In this document: piece by piece, positions 26,382 through 35,366 of the stretch
How positions within the stretch are numbered: the first letter of the stretch is position 1
How the letters are laid out: each line of letters starts with the position of its first letter
Assembly: GCA_048267965.1 (NCBI GenBank)
Contig: JBLWWK010000002.1
Span: 124,001 to 188,000, forward strand
DNA: 64,000 nucleotides
Reading direction: 5' to 3'
Source: GCA-2705995 sp048267965
Lineage (GTDB): Bacteria; Bacteroidota; Bacteroidia; Flavobacteriales_G; Salibacteraceae
Position numbers and translations under genes: made by a program
Notes under the pieces: generated by a model
What the model was told of the DNA's origin: nothing
Seen by the model: the letters and a program-made list of their open reading frames with translations, nothing else
The model's database searches: none

Positions 26382-26876
26382 TTAATGCATGTGTTTCAAA
26401 TTGGCTGAATACAAACCAACAAAAAGCGCCACAAAAATAAATACTACAATAGCACCATACAACGCAAATTGATTGAAACCCAATACAATTGGATTATACA
26501 AAACCCAAGCAATGTTGGCCGCTGTATAAATGTAAAATCCTTTTTTCTCTTGTTTCCACATAAAAAGAGCGCCTACTCCAATGAGTAAAAACAAAATGGT
26601 TTCGCCCAAACCTAAGGCCATCGCATTTTCTGCTGCTAATACGGCAGACTCTACCGCCCCACCCAGAAAGGCTTCCATAAAACCAGGAACTTCACCACCT
26701 TGCATGGCCTCTTCCATCTGGTACTGAGCGTCTCGCAACGCTTCTTCACTACCCGCAGTGGCTATCGAAGAAATACCTGAAAACACATGCCACGCAACAT
26801 TTATGAAAGTAAGAATGCACAATACGGTTAAAAAATCAGGCCTTTTTGTTGAAGTTGTTTGATCGAGGGTTTCCAT
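26382..26876 (-). CDS. Small multi-pass membrane protein, unknown
   Basis: 164 residues with four likely membrane helices (about 15-32, 75-95, 97-118 and 125-150) and a Glu/Gly/Met-rich periplasmic loop. It resembles the generic Bacteroidota membrane proteins with a repeated FLTVLCILTFIN-type helix, but no function is known. It is transcribed with aat downstream. It is divergent from the pirin gene across a 183-base region with one motif copy. Confidence 0.65.
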   Translation of the reverse strand: METLDQTTSTKRPDFLTVLCILTFINVAWHVFSGISSIATAGSEEALRDAQYQMEEAMQGGEVPGFMEAFLGGAVESAVLAAENAMALGLGETILFLLIGVGALFMWKQEKKGFYIYTAANIAWVLYNPIVLGFNQFALYGAIVVFIFVALFVGLYSANLKHMH

Positions 26877-26993
26877 AAACGTTTGTTTTGTTGGTTAAGT
26901 TCGTTTAAAAAAGATGGTGCATCAATAGCGAACACCTCTACTAAAGTAAAACCTTCATCGATAAATCAGATATTTTCCATTAAAAAAATGCTA

Positions 26994-27005
26994 CGGTTCC
27001 TACCG
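26994..27005 (-). repeat. Intergenic dispersed motif (CGGTTCCTACCG)
   Basis: Exact 12-mer in the divergent region, 55 bases before the pirin start. Flanks extend the dyad by one pair (A/T) and are followed by TTTT on the plus strand. Confidence 0.85.
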
Positions 27006-27059
27006 TTTTGCACCATTTCAATATTTGCGCTTAATTTAGTATCAAAAAGCCCCCAAAAG

Positions 27060-27929
27060 ATGAATAACGATCGAATTTACGTTGAAGAGAGAAGCAGAGA
27101 TATTGGCGATTTTTTAGTTGGCCGATTGCTCCCGATGAGAAAAAAACGACAAGTGGGGCCTTTTACTTTTATCGATCACATGGGGCCTACCCAACTGGGC
27201 AACGGAAAATTCATGGATGTAGACCAACATCCGCACATTGGTCTTTCTACATTAACGTATTTATTTGAAGGAGCCATACACCATCAAGATAGCACGGGGA
27301 GCAATCAAATTGTTAGCGCTGGTGATGTTGGCTTTATGACGGCTGGAAAAGGCGTAACACATACAGAAAGAACGCCCGCCCATTTGCGAAATAATTCAAC
27401 TTTTCAGCTACACGGATACCAAATTTGGGTAGCCTTACCCAAAGAATTAGAAGAAAAAGATCCAGAATTTGAATTTTTGTCTGCCAATCAACTCCCTACG
27501 TGTGAGCAAAATGGCTTAAAAATTAAGCTGGTGGCGGGTTCTGGTTTCGGACTCACTTCTCCGCTTACCGTATTCTCACCTTTATTCATGGTCGATATTT
27601 ATGCAGAAAAAGCCCAAAAACTTTCTATTCACGATCAACTAGAAGGCGAAATTGCGGTGGTGGTTGTGAAAGGGGAAGCTACAAGCAACGAACACACTAT
27701 CTCTGCAGGCGCCATGCTTATTTCTAAAACAGAAAACGAGTGCGAATTAGAGTTAGCTGCCCATACGCAATTACTGCTTTTTGGTGGTGAGCCGTTGCCA
27801 GAAGAGCGTTTTCTTCTTTGGAATTTTGTGAGTAGCAGCAAAGAGCGTTTGCAAAAAGCGCAACAAGACTGGATGGATAAAAAGTTTCCGAAAATCGAAA
27901 CGGATAACACCTACATTCCGTTTCCGTAA
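27060..27929 (+). CDS. Pirin family protein (bicupin)
   Basis: 290 residues from the chosen Met. The open frame extends 67 codons upstream through the motif and non-conserved sequence, so the later start is preferred. The N-terminal cupin carries the metal site HPHIGLSTLTYLFEGAIHHQDS with three His and the following GDVGFMTAGKGVTHTERTP; the C-terminal cupin is degenerate. Pirins are Fe-binding; some are quercetinases or bind regulators. Role here unknown. It stands alone, ending at a 333-base intergenic region with a motif hairpin. Confidence 0.9.
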   Translation: MNNDRIYVEERSRDIGDFLVGRLLPMRKKRQVGPFTFIDHMGPTQLGNGKFMDVDQHPHIGLSTLTYLFEGAIHHQDSTGSNQIVSAGDVGFMTAGKGVTHTERTPAHLRNNSTFQLHGYQIWVALPKELEEKDPEFEFLSANQLPTCEQNGLKIKLVAGSGFGLTSPLTVFSPLFMVDIYAEKAQKLSIHDQLEGEIAVVVVKGEATSNEHTISAGAMLISKTENECELELAAHTQLLLFGGEPLPEERFLLWNFVSSSKERLQKAQQDWMDKKFPKIETDNTYIPFP

Positions 27930-28262
27930 CCCACTCATTTTAAAACGTATTGTGTTATGTAATTTCAATTTTTATTTGAATTCAATCTTAATTGAATGCG
28001 GTTCCTGCCGAAAAATATTACCGGTAGGAACCCGATTTTGCGTTGAATGAAGCACTCAAAAAAACGCGTAAAACCTGCAAACAACATCGTTTTAAGAGAA
28101 ACGGATCTTTCGATGAATTTTTGTAAAAATTAGCTTTAAAAAAAACGGCAGTAAAAAACTTGAAGTTAAAAAGGATGGTTTTGAAAAACACAAAACTTTT
28201 ATCTTGCGACTTATTTTTAATCTACTACTGCTTTGAAATTACCGACTATTAGAGCTACAGAA
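27930..28262. other. 333-base intergenic region with a paired motif hairpin
   Basis: It contains the inverted motif pair at 27999-28033 and otherwise A-rich sequence. A weak promoter-like TTTG (28180-28183) with TATCTTG at 28200 lies before the YCII lipoprotein gene. No gene seen. Confidence 0.55.
27999..28033. repeat. Inverted pair of dispersed motifs forming a hairpin
   Basis: CGGTTCCTGCCG at 27999-28010 and CGGTAGGAACCC at 28022-28033 pair over 11 positions (one G-U), with an 11-base A/T-rich loop. GATTTTG follows. It may act as a terminator for the pirin gene. Confidence 0.75.
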
Positions 28263-28763
28263 ATGCCTAAGAATAACTTCTTGTTACTTTGCGTTTTGCT
28301 ATTTTCAGCTTGTGAACATCCCAACCAATCTAAAGAGTTGATTACCGAAACCGTTCCTGCACAATCTTTTGAATCTTTCGATTCTGTAAAAGCTACCCAA
28401 TACGGAGCAGATGATTATGGCATGAAATCTTACGTTGTGGCTTTTCTCATGAAAGGCGATGCCGTGATTCAAGACAAAGAAAAATCTGCCGAACTGCAGA
28501 AAGCTCATTTGAAAAACATTGACCGTTTAGCCGAATTAAACAAACTGGTATTAGCGGGTCCGTTTATGGATAATGGCGAAATGCGCGGAGTATATGTTTT
28601 TGATGTTGCCACCATTGAAGAAGCCCGAGAATTAACCGCTTCTGACCCTGCCATACAAGCAGGCGTGCTGAAAATGGAGCTAAAACCGTGGTATGGCTCT
28701 GCGGCTTTAATGGAGGTTAACTCCATTCACAACACCTTACTTAAAAAATCTACTACTGATTAG
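28263..28763 (+). CDS. YCII-domain lipoprotein
   Basis: 166 residues from the chosen Met; an earlier Met adds ten residues before the signal. Lipobox LFSAC (Cys near 17). A ferredoxin-like YCII domain follows: YVVAFLMKGD, then SAELQKAHLKNIDRLAELNKLVLAGPF, GVYVFDVATIEEARELTASDPAIQAG and the final WYGSAAL. YCII-type proteins share the fold of muconolactone isomerases, but this exported version has no assigned activity. It overlaps the convergent thioesterase gene by 11 bases. Confidence 0.85.
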   Translation: MPKNNFLLLCVLLFSACEHPNQSKELITETVPAQSFESFDSVKATQYGADDYGMKSYVVAFLMKGDAVIQDKEKSAELQKAHLKNIDRLAELNKLVLAGPFMDNGEMRGVYVFDVATIEEARELTASDPAIQAGVLKMELKPWYGSAALMEVNSIHNTLLKKSTTD

Positions 28764-29259
28764 TATTTGCGGCTTGCTTTTTAGCAGCTTCTCTTAATTG
28801 TTGAAGACGAGCTTCGAAGCTTTCTACCCCCACTGGCGATACTATTTCTTCGAATAAAGAAAGAAATTCATCATCGTGTAAGCGCGATTTTTGTTTTTTC
28901 ACATCTACATGAATGAGTTGGGTCCACATAATGGCTTTTAAATGTGTTTTCTTCTCATCATACATTCTATACTCTACCGTTAACGATTTATCTTTAAAAC
29001 GAATCACTTGTGACTGACAAGCTACATTCTCCATTAAAAATGCTGGTTTTAAATAAGCGATTTGATTGGTTCCTACTACCCAACCAATCCCTTTTTGATA
29101 AGCTACTTCGTAAAGATTAAAGCCATATTCTTTTTCAACACAATCTTCTCTTACATTAATTAAATAATCGATGTATTTTGAGTTGTTTAAATGATTGAAA
29201 GGGTCACAATCTTGAAAACGAACCTTGTGAAAGCCTTCTAAAATTTTGTTTTTCGACAT
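28753..29259 (-). CDS. Acyl-CoA thioesterase (hot-dog fold, 4HBT-like)
   Basis: 168 residues. The N-terminal block FHKVRFQDCDPFNHLNNSKY has the Asp and His/Asn positions of the 4-hydroxybenzoyl-CoA thioesterase type (DxDPFxHLNN), followed by the hot-dog helix YIDYLINVREDC and the GIGWVVGTNQIAYLKPAF strand. It likely hydrolyses acyl-CoA or acyl-ACP; substrate unknown. Cytosolic. It converges on the lipoprotein gene with an 11-base overlap. Confidence 0.88.
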   Translation of the reverse strand: MSKNKILEGFHKVRFQDCDPFNHLNNSKYIDYLINVREDCVEKEYGFNLYEVAYQKGIGWVVGTNQIAYLKPAFLMENVACQSQVIRFKDKSLTVEYRMYDEKKTHLKAIMWTQLIHVDVKKQKSRLHDDEFLSLFEEIVSPVGVESFEARLQQLREAAKKQAANTNQ

Positions 29260-29373
29260 CTTATTATCTATTCTTATTCGTTAGAATCTATTTTAGTTAT
29301 AAATTCGCATCTTTTAACTATTGGGTATTAAAAGAAAACAAACTAACTTGCTCAAAATTAAACTGAAAAACAC

Positions 29374-29754
29374 TTGAATAATACACCAATCACTTTTTGT
29401 TTAATCGATGATGACGAAATTTTTCTTCGTGCAGCTTACAAGCTAATTGAAGCTGTTTTTGGCGGAGACGCTCAGATTCATTCGTTTTTAGATCCTTACG
29501 ATGGTATCGAGTTTTTAAAGAAAAACTCGAATTGTATTCTCATGCTCGATATTATGATGGAACCCATAGATGGGTGGCAAGTGCTCGATGAGTTAGAGAA
29601 GTGGAATGCCCTGCCTGAAAAAACCTATATTTTGTCTTCTTCTCTGCAAGTAAGTGATATTGAGATGGCTTCGAAATTACCTACGGTAGATTCATTTATA
29701 AAGAAACCCCTCGACCGAGACCGTTTAGAGCGCATTCAATTTGCTTTGCATTAA
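29374..29754 (+). CDS. Single-domain response regulator
   Basis: 126 residues, receiver domain only (CheY-like). Acidic cluster IDDDE at 11-15, phosphorylated Asp59 (LMLDIMM), Ser/Thr position in TYILSSS (about 88) and Lys110 in SFIKKP. There is no output domain, so it probably relays a signal by protein contact. The start is TTG; no ATG gives a complete first strand. The PAS sensor and the GAF kinase in this window are not adjacent, so its partner is open. Confidence 0.9.
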   Translation: MNNTPITFCLIDDDEIFLRAAYKLIEAVFGGDAQIHSFLDPYDGIEFLKKNSNCILMLDIMMEPIDGWQVLDELEKWNALPEKTYILSSSLQVSDIEMASKLPTVDSFIKKPLDRDRLERIQFALH

Positions 29755-29766
29755 GTTTTAATTCAT

Positions 29767-29790
29767 CTTGTAAGAAGCTTTAATTACAAG
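29767..29790. repeat. Small inverted repeat between the regulator and the next gene
   Basis: CTTGTAA and TTACAAG pair perfectly across a 10-base loop, ending 5 bases before the next ATG. There is no T-tract, so it is not a standard terminator; it may shape the start region. Confidence 0.35.
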
Positions 29791-29795
29791 AGTTT

Positions 29796-31538
29796 ATGCT
29801 TAATTCAAAAACAGTTATCACCATCTTATTTTTCTTTTTCGCGGCTTTTTCCGTTCTAAAAGCGCAAAAATTATCGATAGAAGTCATCTCCAACCAAAAA
29901 GGAGAATCTATTGCCTACGCTCACGTTGTAAATCAGTCTCTTAAAAAAGGAACCATTACCGATATAAACGGTAAAGCCATTGTTCAATACGGTTCTTTAC
30001 AAGATACCATTCAAATTAGTTTTATCGGATTTGCAACCCAAACGCTTACGGTTCAAACCATTAAAAACAACCCGAAAATTGTACTGGTTCAACGGCCTGA
30101 GAAACTTGGCGAAATCGAAGTTATTGCAGAAAACATACTGCTTTACAAACTAGTGAGAGCTTGCAAGAAAAACGCACCCACGCACCAACAAGAGGGCAAA
30201 GTATATTTCGAACTGGCTTCTTACCTCAACCAACAGCAAGTAGAACAACTCGAAAATTATTACATGGGCACCATGGTAGGAGCCGATGTTCAATCTCTTG
30301 ACCTTTACAAGGGCAGAGTGGGAATTGACCGAGTTGACAATAAATCGTTTTTATCGCTTGAAACTTCAAGAGCATTTTACATGCACAAAACATTTGAGCA
30401 AAGTGATTACTTCCCTGATTCTCCGCTTACCCTCTCCTATCGTAAAATGCGCAAACACTTCGACCTTAGCCTTATTAGAAGATATACAGACGAAAACAAC
30501 CACAGAATTTACAACATTCAATTTGAGCCAAAAGATGATTTTGGTGGCTTTGAAGGAACCCTTTATATCGATTCTACCTTACAAACTTTGCTAAAGGTTG
30601 AACTTAAAACCACCTCGAGTAAGAAACATCCGTTTTTACCCTTGCACAAATCAGACACCATCGTATCTATCGATATTGAGTTGAACAAAACGTTTTTACC
30701 GCATTCTGCCACTTCTAAATCTTCTCTTCAATCGATTGATTTCAACTACTCTATTCGCTACCAAAATCGCGCAAAAGAAATTTATACCATTAATACAGAA
30801 GCAGTACTCTATGCTTACGATTACAATTCTCAGTTCCCGCTTCCTATTTTCAATACGGGAGATCGTTACCTAAACGATTATCGAAGAATTAGCATTTTAC
30901 CCTACGATACCCTTTTCTGGAATCATCATCAAGAATTTCGACTAGAAAACCGTAAAAAGAACATCGATACTTTTATTGAAAATGCATTCTTAGCCAACGA
31001 AGAGCTTTTTAAATCATCGGGCAAAATGAAGTTTCGAAGAGGAATGTTTGAGCACCCATACAAAAGATGGAGCCCCACCCGCATTACATTTTCCGTAACC
31101 GATACGGTAGAACAAGATGCATTAAAACCTCAGTTTAAAGCCGATTTATACAATTTGAGCGCGAAATTACTCATTAACCCAACTGAATTAGGGGATTCTA
31201 TTCGCTACCAATCGTATGCAGTTTTCGATCCCATGGAATCTTACTATAAACTCCCCTTAGATACGGCTGGTATGATTTTTATCAATTTATATTTCGACTT
31301 GGTAGAAGTTCAAAATAGACAATTACAAAAAGATTTGGCTGCCACTAAATCTTACGAAGAAGCCCTGAACTTATTTCATCATTATGAAGAGAAAACGGAG
31401 ATAATTACTTCTTTCTTTCTGCAACAAGTAAGGCGTGGCAAAAACTTATCTGTTTTAGAACGTTATACCTCAAAAATTCTAAGTGAATTAGGCGTGAATA
31501 ACTTCGCCTACTTCAATTTCCGGCCTGAGTACGATTAA
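29796..31538 (+). CDS. Exported protein with carboxypeptidase-regulatory-like domain
   Basis: 580 residues with a signal peptide (residues 7-24, ending LKAQ). Residues 25-100 form a CarboxypepD_reg-like beta-sandwich (SNQKGESIAYAHVVNQ, then GTITDINGKAIVQY, ISFIGFATQTLTV), as in many Bacteroidota outer-membrane-linked proteins. The remainder (110-580) resembles the periplasmic part of DUF5686-like proteins: FVIAENILLYKLVRACKKN-type start and a TLYIDSTLQTLLKVELK strand. The TonB-dependent-type barrel of full-length DUF5686 proteins is missing. Role unknown. It lies 41 bases downstream of the response regulator, possibly co-transcribed. Confidence 0.72.
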   Translation: MLNSKTVITILFFFFAAFSVLKAQKLSIEVISNQKGESIAYAHVVNQSLKKGTITDINGKAIVQYGSLQDTIQISFIGFATQTLTVQTIKNNPKIVLVQRPEKLGEIEVIAENILLYKLVRACKKNAPTHQQEGKVYFELASYLNQQQVEQLENYYMGTMVGADVQSLDLYKGRVGIDRVDNKSFLSLETSRAFYMHKTFEQSDYFPDSPLTLSYRKMRKHFDLSLIRRYTDENNHRIYNIQFEPKDDFGGFEGTLYIDSTLQTLLKVELKTTSSKKHPFLPLHKSDTIVSIDIELNKTFLPHSATSKSSLQSIDFNYSIRYQNRAKEIYTINTEAVLYAYDYNSQFPLPIFNTGDRYLNDYRRISILPYDTLFWNHHQEFRLENRKKNIDTFIENAFLANEELFKSSGKMKFRRGMFEHPYKRWSPTRITFSVTDTVEQDALKPQFKADLYNLSAKLLINPTELGDSIRYQSYAVFDPMESYYKLPLDTAGMIFINLYFDLVEVQNRQLQKDLAATKSYEEALNLFHHYEEKTEIITSFFLQQVRRGKNLSVLERYTSKILSELGVNNFAYFNFRPEYD

Positions 31539-31909
31539 AGAAGGATGTTTTTGACCGCCCATCTTCAGAGATTGTTTTTTAATGGCATATTCCAACTCTT
31601 TTTAGAATAGCAAAGAGTGACCATCGAAACAACTGGTTTTCATACTTTTCGAGAAATCTAACCCCGAATCTGAAAAAACTTAATCAGCTCTTAATACTTG
31701 AAAACTTCGATACTAGAGCGAACATCAGCAGATTTCCAAAGCAAAATACACAGCTTAATATATTTTGCTTCCTCCTACCGGCAGGCTCAACAACTCACAG
31801 AAATTGCAGTACCGAGTCTAACCATTCTATCTACCTAATCTTGAGCAATTAAACCTTTTATGCGCTTTTTCATCTTACTTACCTATTCCTTCCTTTAATA
31901 CAATACAAG
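31539..31909. other. 371-base intergenic region
   Basis: No gene seen. GCAAAATA (31741-31748) and TATTTTGC (31761-31768) can pair over 8 positions around a 12-base loop, followed by pyrimidine-rich sequence, a possible weak terminator. A partial motif, TCCTACCG, follows at about 31773. Confidence 0.5.
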
Positions 31910-33286
31910 ATGAAGATTCGATTTATTTTCTTGGCTGTGTTTGCTTTCGTATTAACAGCCAGCACCATCGATTTAACCAATCTACCCAATTATGATAATC
32001 AAACGGTTCCTACCTATATAACCAAAGACAATACCAACGGAAATCCCATTACTGATGTAGGAGCTACTCTTGGTCGCGTATTGTTTTACGATAAAAATTT
32101 AAGCGCCAACAACGTAATCGCTTGTGGTAGTTGCCATCAACAGGCATTTGCTTTCAGCGATACTGCCTTGGTAAGTTCAGGGCTCTCTGGTGGCACAACC
32201 GACCGACATTCTATGCGGTTGGTAAATGTTCGTTTTGCCGATGAAACTCATTTCTTTTGGGACGAAAGAGCCACCACCCTCGAAGACCAAACTACTCAAC
32301 CCATTCAAGATCATATAGAAATGGGATTTAGCGGAACCAACGGTGATTCTGGCATAGATAGTTTGTTGAGAAAACTAGAAAACATCCCCTATTATTCTAC
32401 GCTGTTTTCTGCAGTTTATGGAGATCCTGAAATAACAGAAAACCGTATCCAGCTTGCCTTAGCTCAATTTATTAGAAGCATACAATCTTTCGATGCTAAA
32501 TACGATGAAGGTCGAGCCCAAGTTAATAACGACAATCAAAATTTTCCCAATTTCACCACTCAAGAAAATGTAGGAAAACAATTGTTCTTAGCACCCCCCA
32601 ATCAAGGTGGAGCTGGGTGTGCTGGGTGTCATCGTCCGCCAGAATTCGATATCGATCCTAACGCCAACAACAACGGAATTACTGGAGTGGCAAGTACAGC
32701 AGTTGGCACCGACTACACCAATACACGTGCACCTTCACTTAGAGACGTAGTAAACCCAGACGGAACGTTAAACGGAACTTTGATGCATACGGGTGAATTC
32801 AACTCATTGGCCGAGGTAATTGAGCATTACAATTTGATACCTAACGACCCCAACAATCCGAATTTAGACAACCGATTAATTGGCCCAGGTGGGGATTTGC
32901 AACTCACTAACGATGAAAAAGAAAATCTAGCCGCCTTCTTACGAACTTTAACCGGAAACGCCATTTATACCGATGAAAAATGGTCTTCTCCCTTCGATGG
33001 TCAAGGCCATTTAACCATTGAAGGAACCCTTACTTCTGGGCTATCAAACTACCCTAAAATGGAGGTAACTTTATACCCAAATCCAGTTAAAAATGTTCTA
33101 AACATTGAAAACAGCGAAAATTCATGGGTAGGAACCATTTACTCTTTAACAGGAAAACCAGTAGGTATAATTGAAAGTACAACTTATACTGCACAAGCCA
33201 ACTTTGCATACCTAACGGCAGGGACTTATCTACTTAAAATTAAAACCAAAAACACAACCACAATCAAACGGTTTATAAAACTGTAA
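31910..33286 (+). CDS. Di-haem cytochrome c peroxidase-like protein with T9SS tail
   Basis: 458 residues. Signal peptide at 3-17. Two c-type haem sites, CGSCH at 72-76 and CAGCH at 237-241, in the frame of MauG/CcpA-type di-haem peroxidases (LGRVLFYDKNLSANN, WDERATTLEDQ, TRAPSLRDV and LMHTGEF are typical blocks). After residue 375 comes a T9SS type A sorting domain: YPNPVKNVLNIE, then SLTGKPVG and the ending LKIKTKNTTTIKRFIKL. It is therefore secreted across the outer membrane, unlike classical periplasmic peroxidases. It probably reduces peroxide or oxidises an external substrate. It ends in a strong terminator. Confidence 0.92.
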   Translation: MKIRFIFLAVFAFVLTASTIDLTNLPNYDNQTVPTYITKDNTNGNPITDVGATLGRVLFYDKNLSANNVIACGSCHQQAFAFSDTALVSSGLSGGTTDRHSMRLVNVRFADETHFFWDERATTLEDQTTQPIQDHIEMGFSGTNGDSGIDSLLRKLENIPYYSTLFSAVYGDPEITENRIQLALAQFIRSIQSFDAKYDEGRAQVNNDNQNFPNFTTQENVGKQLFLAPPNQGGAGCAGCHRPPEFDIDPNANNNGITGVASTAVGTDYTNTRAPSLRDVVNPDGTLNGTLMHTGEFNSLAEVIEHYNLIPNDPNNPNLDNRLIGPGGDLQLTNDEKENLAAFLRTLTGNAIYTDEKWSSPFDGQGHLTIEGTLTSGLSNYPKMEVTLYPNPVKNVLNIENSENSWVGTIYSLTGKPVGIIESTTYTAQANFAYLTAGTYLLKIKTKNTTTIKRFIKL

Positions 33287-33309
33287 TTCAAGCAGTAAGC
33301 AGGTATTTT

Positions 33310-33348
33310 TACCGCAGTAAAACGATGTGTTTGCTGCGGTATTTTTTT
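33310..33348 (+). terminator. Rho-independent terminator after the peroxidase gene
   Basis: Stem 33310-33321 with 33330-33341 (TACCGCAG against CTGCGGTA, plus A-T pairs, one mismatch), 8-base loop, seven T. Confidence 0.85.
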
Positions 33349-33554
33349 GTTTATTTGTTCACCCAATTATTACAAATTATAAAAAGAAAATTCTACCTAA
33401 CCAATATAAAAAGCACGTAAATAGCACATTATCAACACCTTTCAGAAATAAAAAACTACTAATATTGTCTAGTAAAGAAAACAGTTCTTTGAGCCATCTT
33501 ACAACACAACCTACCCGTGTTGATTACCATTTAAAAGATAATGAGGGCGAATCT

Positions 33555-34757
33555 ATGAACCAATACAACCTAGAAAATGCTGAAGAAAGAAGATTAGATG
33601 AACTTCTTTCTTACGAAATTCTAGACACCTCTCCCGAGAACGATTTTGATAACATCACAGAATTGGCAGCTTCTATCTGCGACACCAAAATGGCTGTAAT
33701 TTCGTTGGTAGATAAAAATAGGGTTTGGTTTAAATCGCGTGTAAATATTGAACCTAATGAGGTAGAACGACAATACGCTTTTTGCTCAGAAAACATTATC
33801 AATAAAGACCAACCTCTTGTAATTGGTAATGCACAGTGTTTGGCTAAATACGATAACAATCCGTTAGTTCAAGAAGAACCACACTTTACATTTTATGCGG
33901 GCGTACCCTTGGTTACGAAAAACAACATCGCACTAGGGGCACTTTGTGTTTTACACGATGAACCCAAACAATTAACAGAGCTTCAACTTTCTACTTTACA
34001 AAAATTGGCTTCTCAAGTAGTTCGTTTGCTCGAGTTAAGAAAAAGCAAGCGCAAATTAGAGGCTGCTTTATGCAGAGAAAAGGAAGTAAATCACGATTTA
34101 GAAAATTTTGCTTCTGTTGCTGCACACGATTTAAAAGCTCCTTTGGCTAATATTCACGCTTTGGCCGAACTTCTTGAATTAGAAGCAAAAGATCGTTTAA
34201 ATGAAAACGAAATTGGCTATATCGGATTAATTGAAAAATCGAGTAATCAACTACGAAACATGATTGATGCTATGCTTTCGTTTACCAAATCACTGAAAAT
34301 AGATGAGCAAGAACTAGGTAAGGTTAGCGCTCAAGAAGTGTACAAAAGCCTAGACAATATCGTTAACATTGAACCAAATTTTAAACTTAATTGGAAAAGT
34401 GAGGTCGATTATTTTCACGTAAACAAATCGGCATTAGACCAAATATTACTCAACTTGGTTACCAACGCCATTAAATACAACGACAAGCAAAATCCCATGG
34501 TTTCTATTCAGATAAGTGAGAATAGAAAAGAGTACATTTTTGAGGTAGAAGACAATGGCATGGGCATTAGCCAAGAAGATCAAGCTAAGATTTTTCGAGT
34601 TTTCGAAACGGGCAATAAACTAGACAAAACAGGCAAAAAAGGAACCGGAATGGGACTGGCCAATGTGTTGAAAATAGTTCGTAAAATGGGCGGTGAGATA
34701 AGCGTAGAATCTGTTTTAGGCGAAGGCTCTACTTTTCGATTTACCTTAAAAAAGTAG
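33555..34757 (+). CDS. GAF-domain sensor histidine kinase
   Basis: 400 residues from the Met chosen here. The frame is open back to 33327, but that ATG lies inside the upstream terminator. Residues 10-160 form a GAF domain with the typical entry LDELLSYEILDTSPENDFDNIT and VDKNRVWFKS. A coiled linker leads to HisKA with the phospho-acceptor His in VAAHDLKAPLANIHALAELLE, then the ATPase with DQILLNLVTNAIKYND (N box), VEDNGMGIS (G1) and GTGMGLANVLKIV (G2). No transmembrane segment: a soluble cytosolic kinase with unknown ligand and no adjacent regulator. The stop TAG is part of a motif-like hairpin. Confidence 0.9.
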   Translation: MNQYNLENAEERRLDELLSYEILDTSPENDFDNITELAASICDTKMAVISLVDKNRVWFKSRVNIEPNEVERQYAFCSENIINKDQPLVIGNAQCLAKYDNNPLVQEEPHFTFYAGVPLVTKNNIALGALCVLHDEPKQLTELQLSTLQKLASQVVRLLELRKSKRKLEAALCREKEVNHDLENFASVAAHDLKAPLANIHALAELLELEAKDRLNENEIGYIGLIEKSSNQLRNMIDAMLSFTKSLKIDEQELGKVSAQEVYKSLDNIVNIEPNFKLNWKSEVDYFHVNKSALDQILLNLVTNAIKYNDKQNPMVSIQISENRKEYIFEVEDNGMGISQEDQAKIFRVFETGNKLDKTGKKGTGMGLANVLKIVRKMGGEISVESVLGEGSTFRFTLKK

Positions 34758-34797
34758 GAACGCGATTTCGATAAAATTGAAAATCGGGTTCCTACCG
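34754..34797. terminator. Hairpin built from inverted motif copies between convergent genes
   Basis: GTAGGAACGCGATTT (34754-34768) and AAATCGGGTTCCTAC (34781-34795) pair over 15 positions with one mismatch, 12-base loop. The left arm begins in the kinase stop codon. A bidirectional terminator for the kinase and tpx is likely. Confidence 0.65.
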
Positions 34798-34811
34798 AAA
34801 ATTTACATTTG

Positions 34812-35312
34812 TTAAGCTAAAGCAGACAATGCATTTTTATAATTAGGCTCGTCTACAATCTCTGCAACTTGCTCGTTATAAACTACTTTACCTTCTTCAT
34901 CTACCACAACAACTGCTCTCGAATGAAGATTTTCCATGGGGCCGTTAGCTATGGTTAAACCATATTCTTTCCCAAATTCGCCCGTTCCAAAATCTGAAAG
35001 CGTAACCGCATTATCGATGCCTTCTGCCCCACAAAAACGTTTTTGAGCAAACGGTAAATCTCTTGAAATACACAGCACCACCGTGTTATCTAAATTAGCC
35101 GCTTCTTCGTTAAATTTTCTAACCGACATTGCACACGTTCCGGTATCAATACTCGGAAAAATGTTTAACAATACTTTTTTGCCTTTAAAATCAGCTAGAG
35201 AAACTTTTGATAAATCGTCTTTTACAAGTGTAAAACCTGGAGCCATTGTACCTACTTCTGGTAAGTTGCCAACGGTTGAAATAGTATTCCCTTTTAATGT
35301 AATTTCTGCCAT
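34812..35312 (-). CDS. tpx: Thiol peroxidase
   Basis: Thioredoxin-dependent atypical two-Cys peroxiredoxin, 166 residues, periplasmic or cytosolic according to species (no signal peptide here). Peroxidatic Cys60 in SIDTGTCAMSVRKF, resolving Cys94 in KRFCGAEG, and the N-terminal ITLKGN and LPEVGTMAPGF blocks are the standard Tpx pattern. It reduces lipid and hydrogen peroxides. It faces the GAF kinase convergently, across the motif hairpin; upstream on the same strand, 54 bases away, is the TonB-C protein gene. Confidence 0.95.
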   Translation of the reverse strand: MAEITLKGNTISTVGNLPEVGTMAPGFTLVKDDLSKVSLADFKGKKVLLNIFPSIDTGTCAMSVRKFNEEAANLDNTVVLCISRDLPFAQKRFCGAEGIDNAVTLSDFGTGEFGKEYGLTIANGPMENLHSRAVVVVDEEGKVVYNEQVAEIVDEPNYKNALSALA

Positions 35313-35366
35313 GATCTGTTGGTTTTTATTCCCTCAAAAGTATCAAGAAGGCTCCGAAATACAAGG

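Noticed and set aside
26859..27059. 67-residue N-terminal extension of pirin
   Set aside because: It reads through the divergent promoter region and a motif copy, and overlaps the start of the divergent gene; pirins start at the later Met.
33327..33554. 76-residue N-terminal extension of the GAF histidine kinase
   Set aside because: The upstream ATG sits inside the terminator of the previous gene, and the GAF family normally starts at the EERRLDELLSYEILDT segment.
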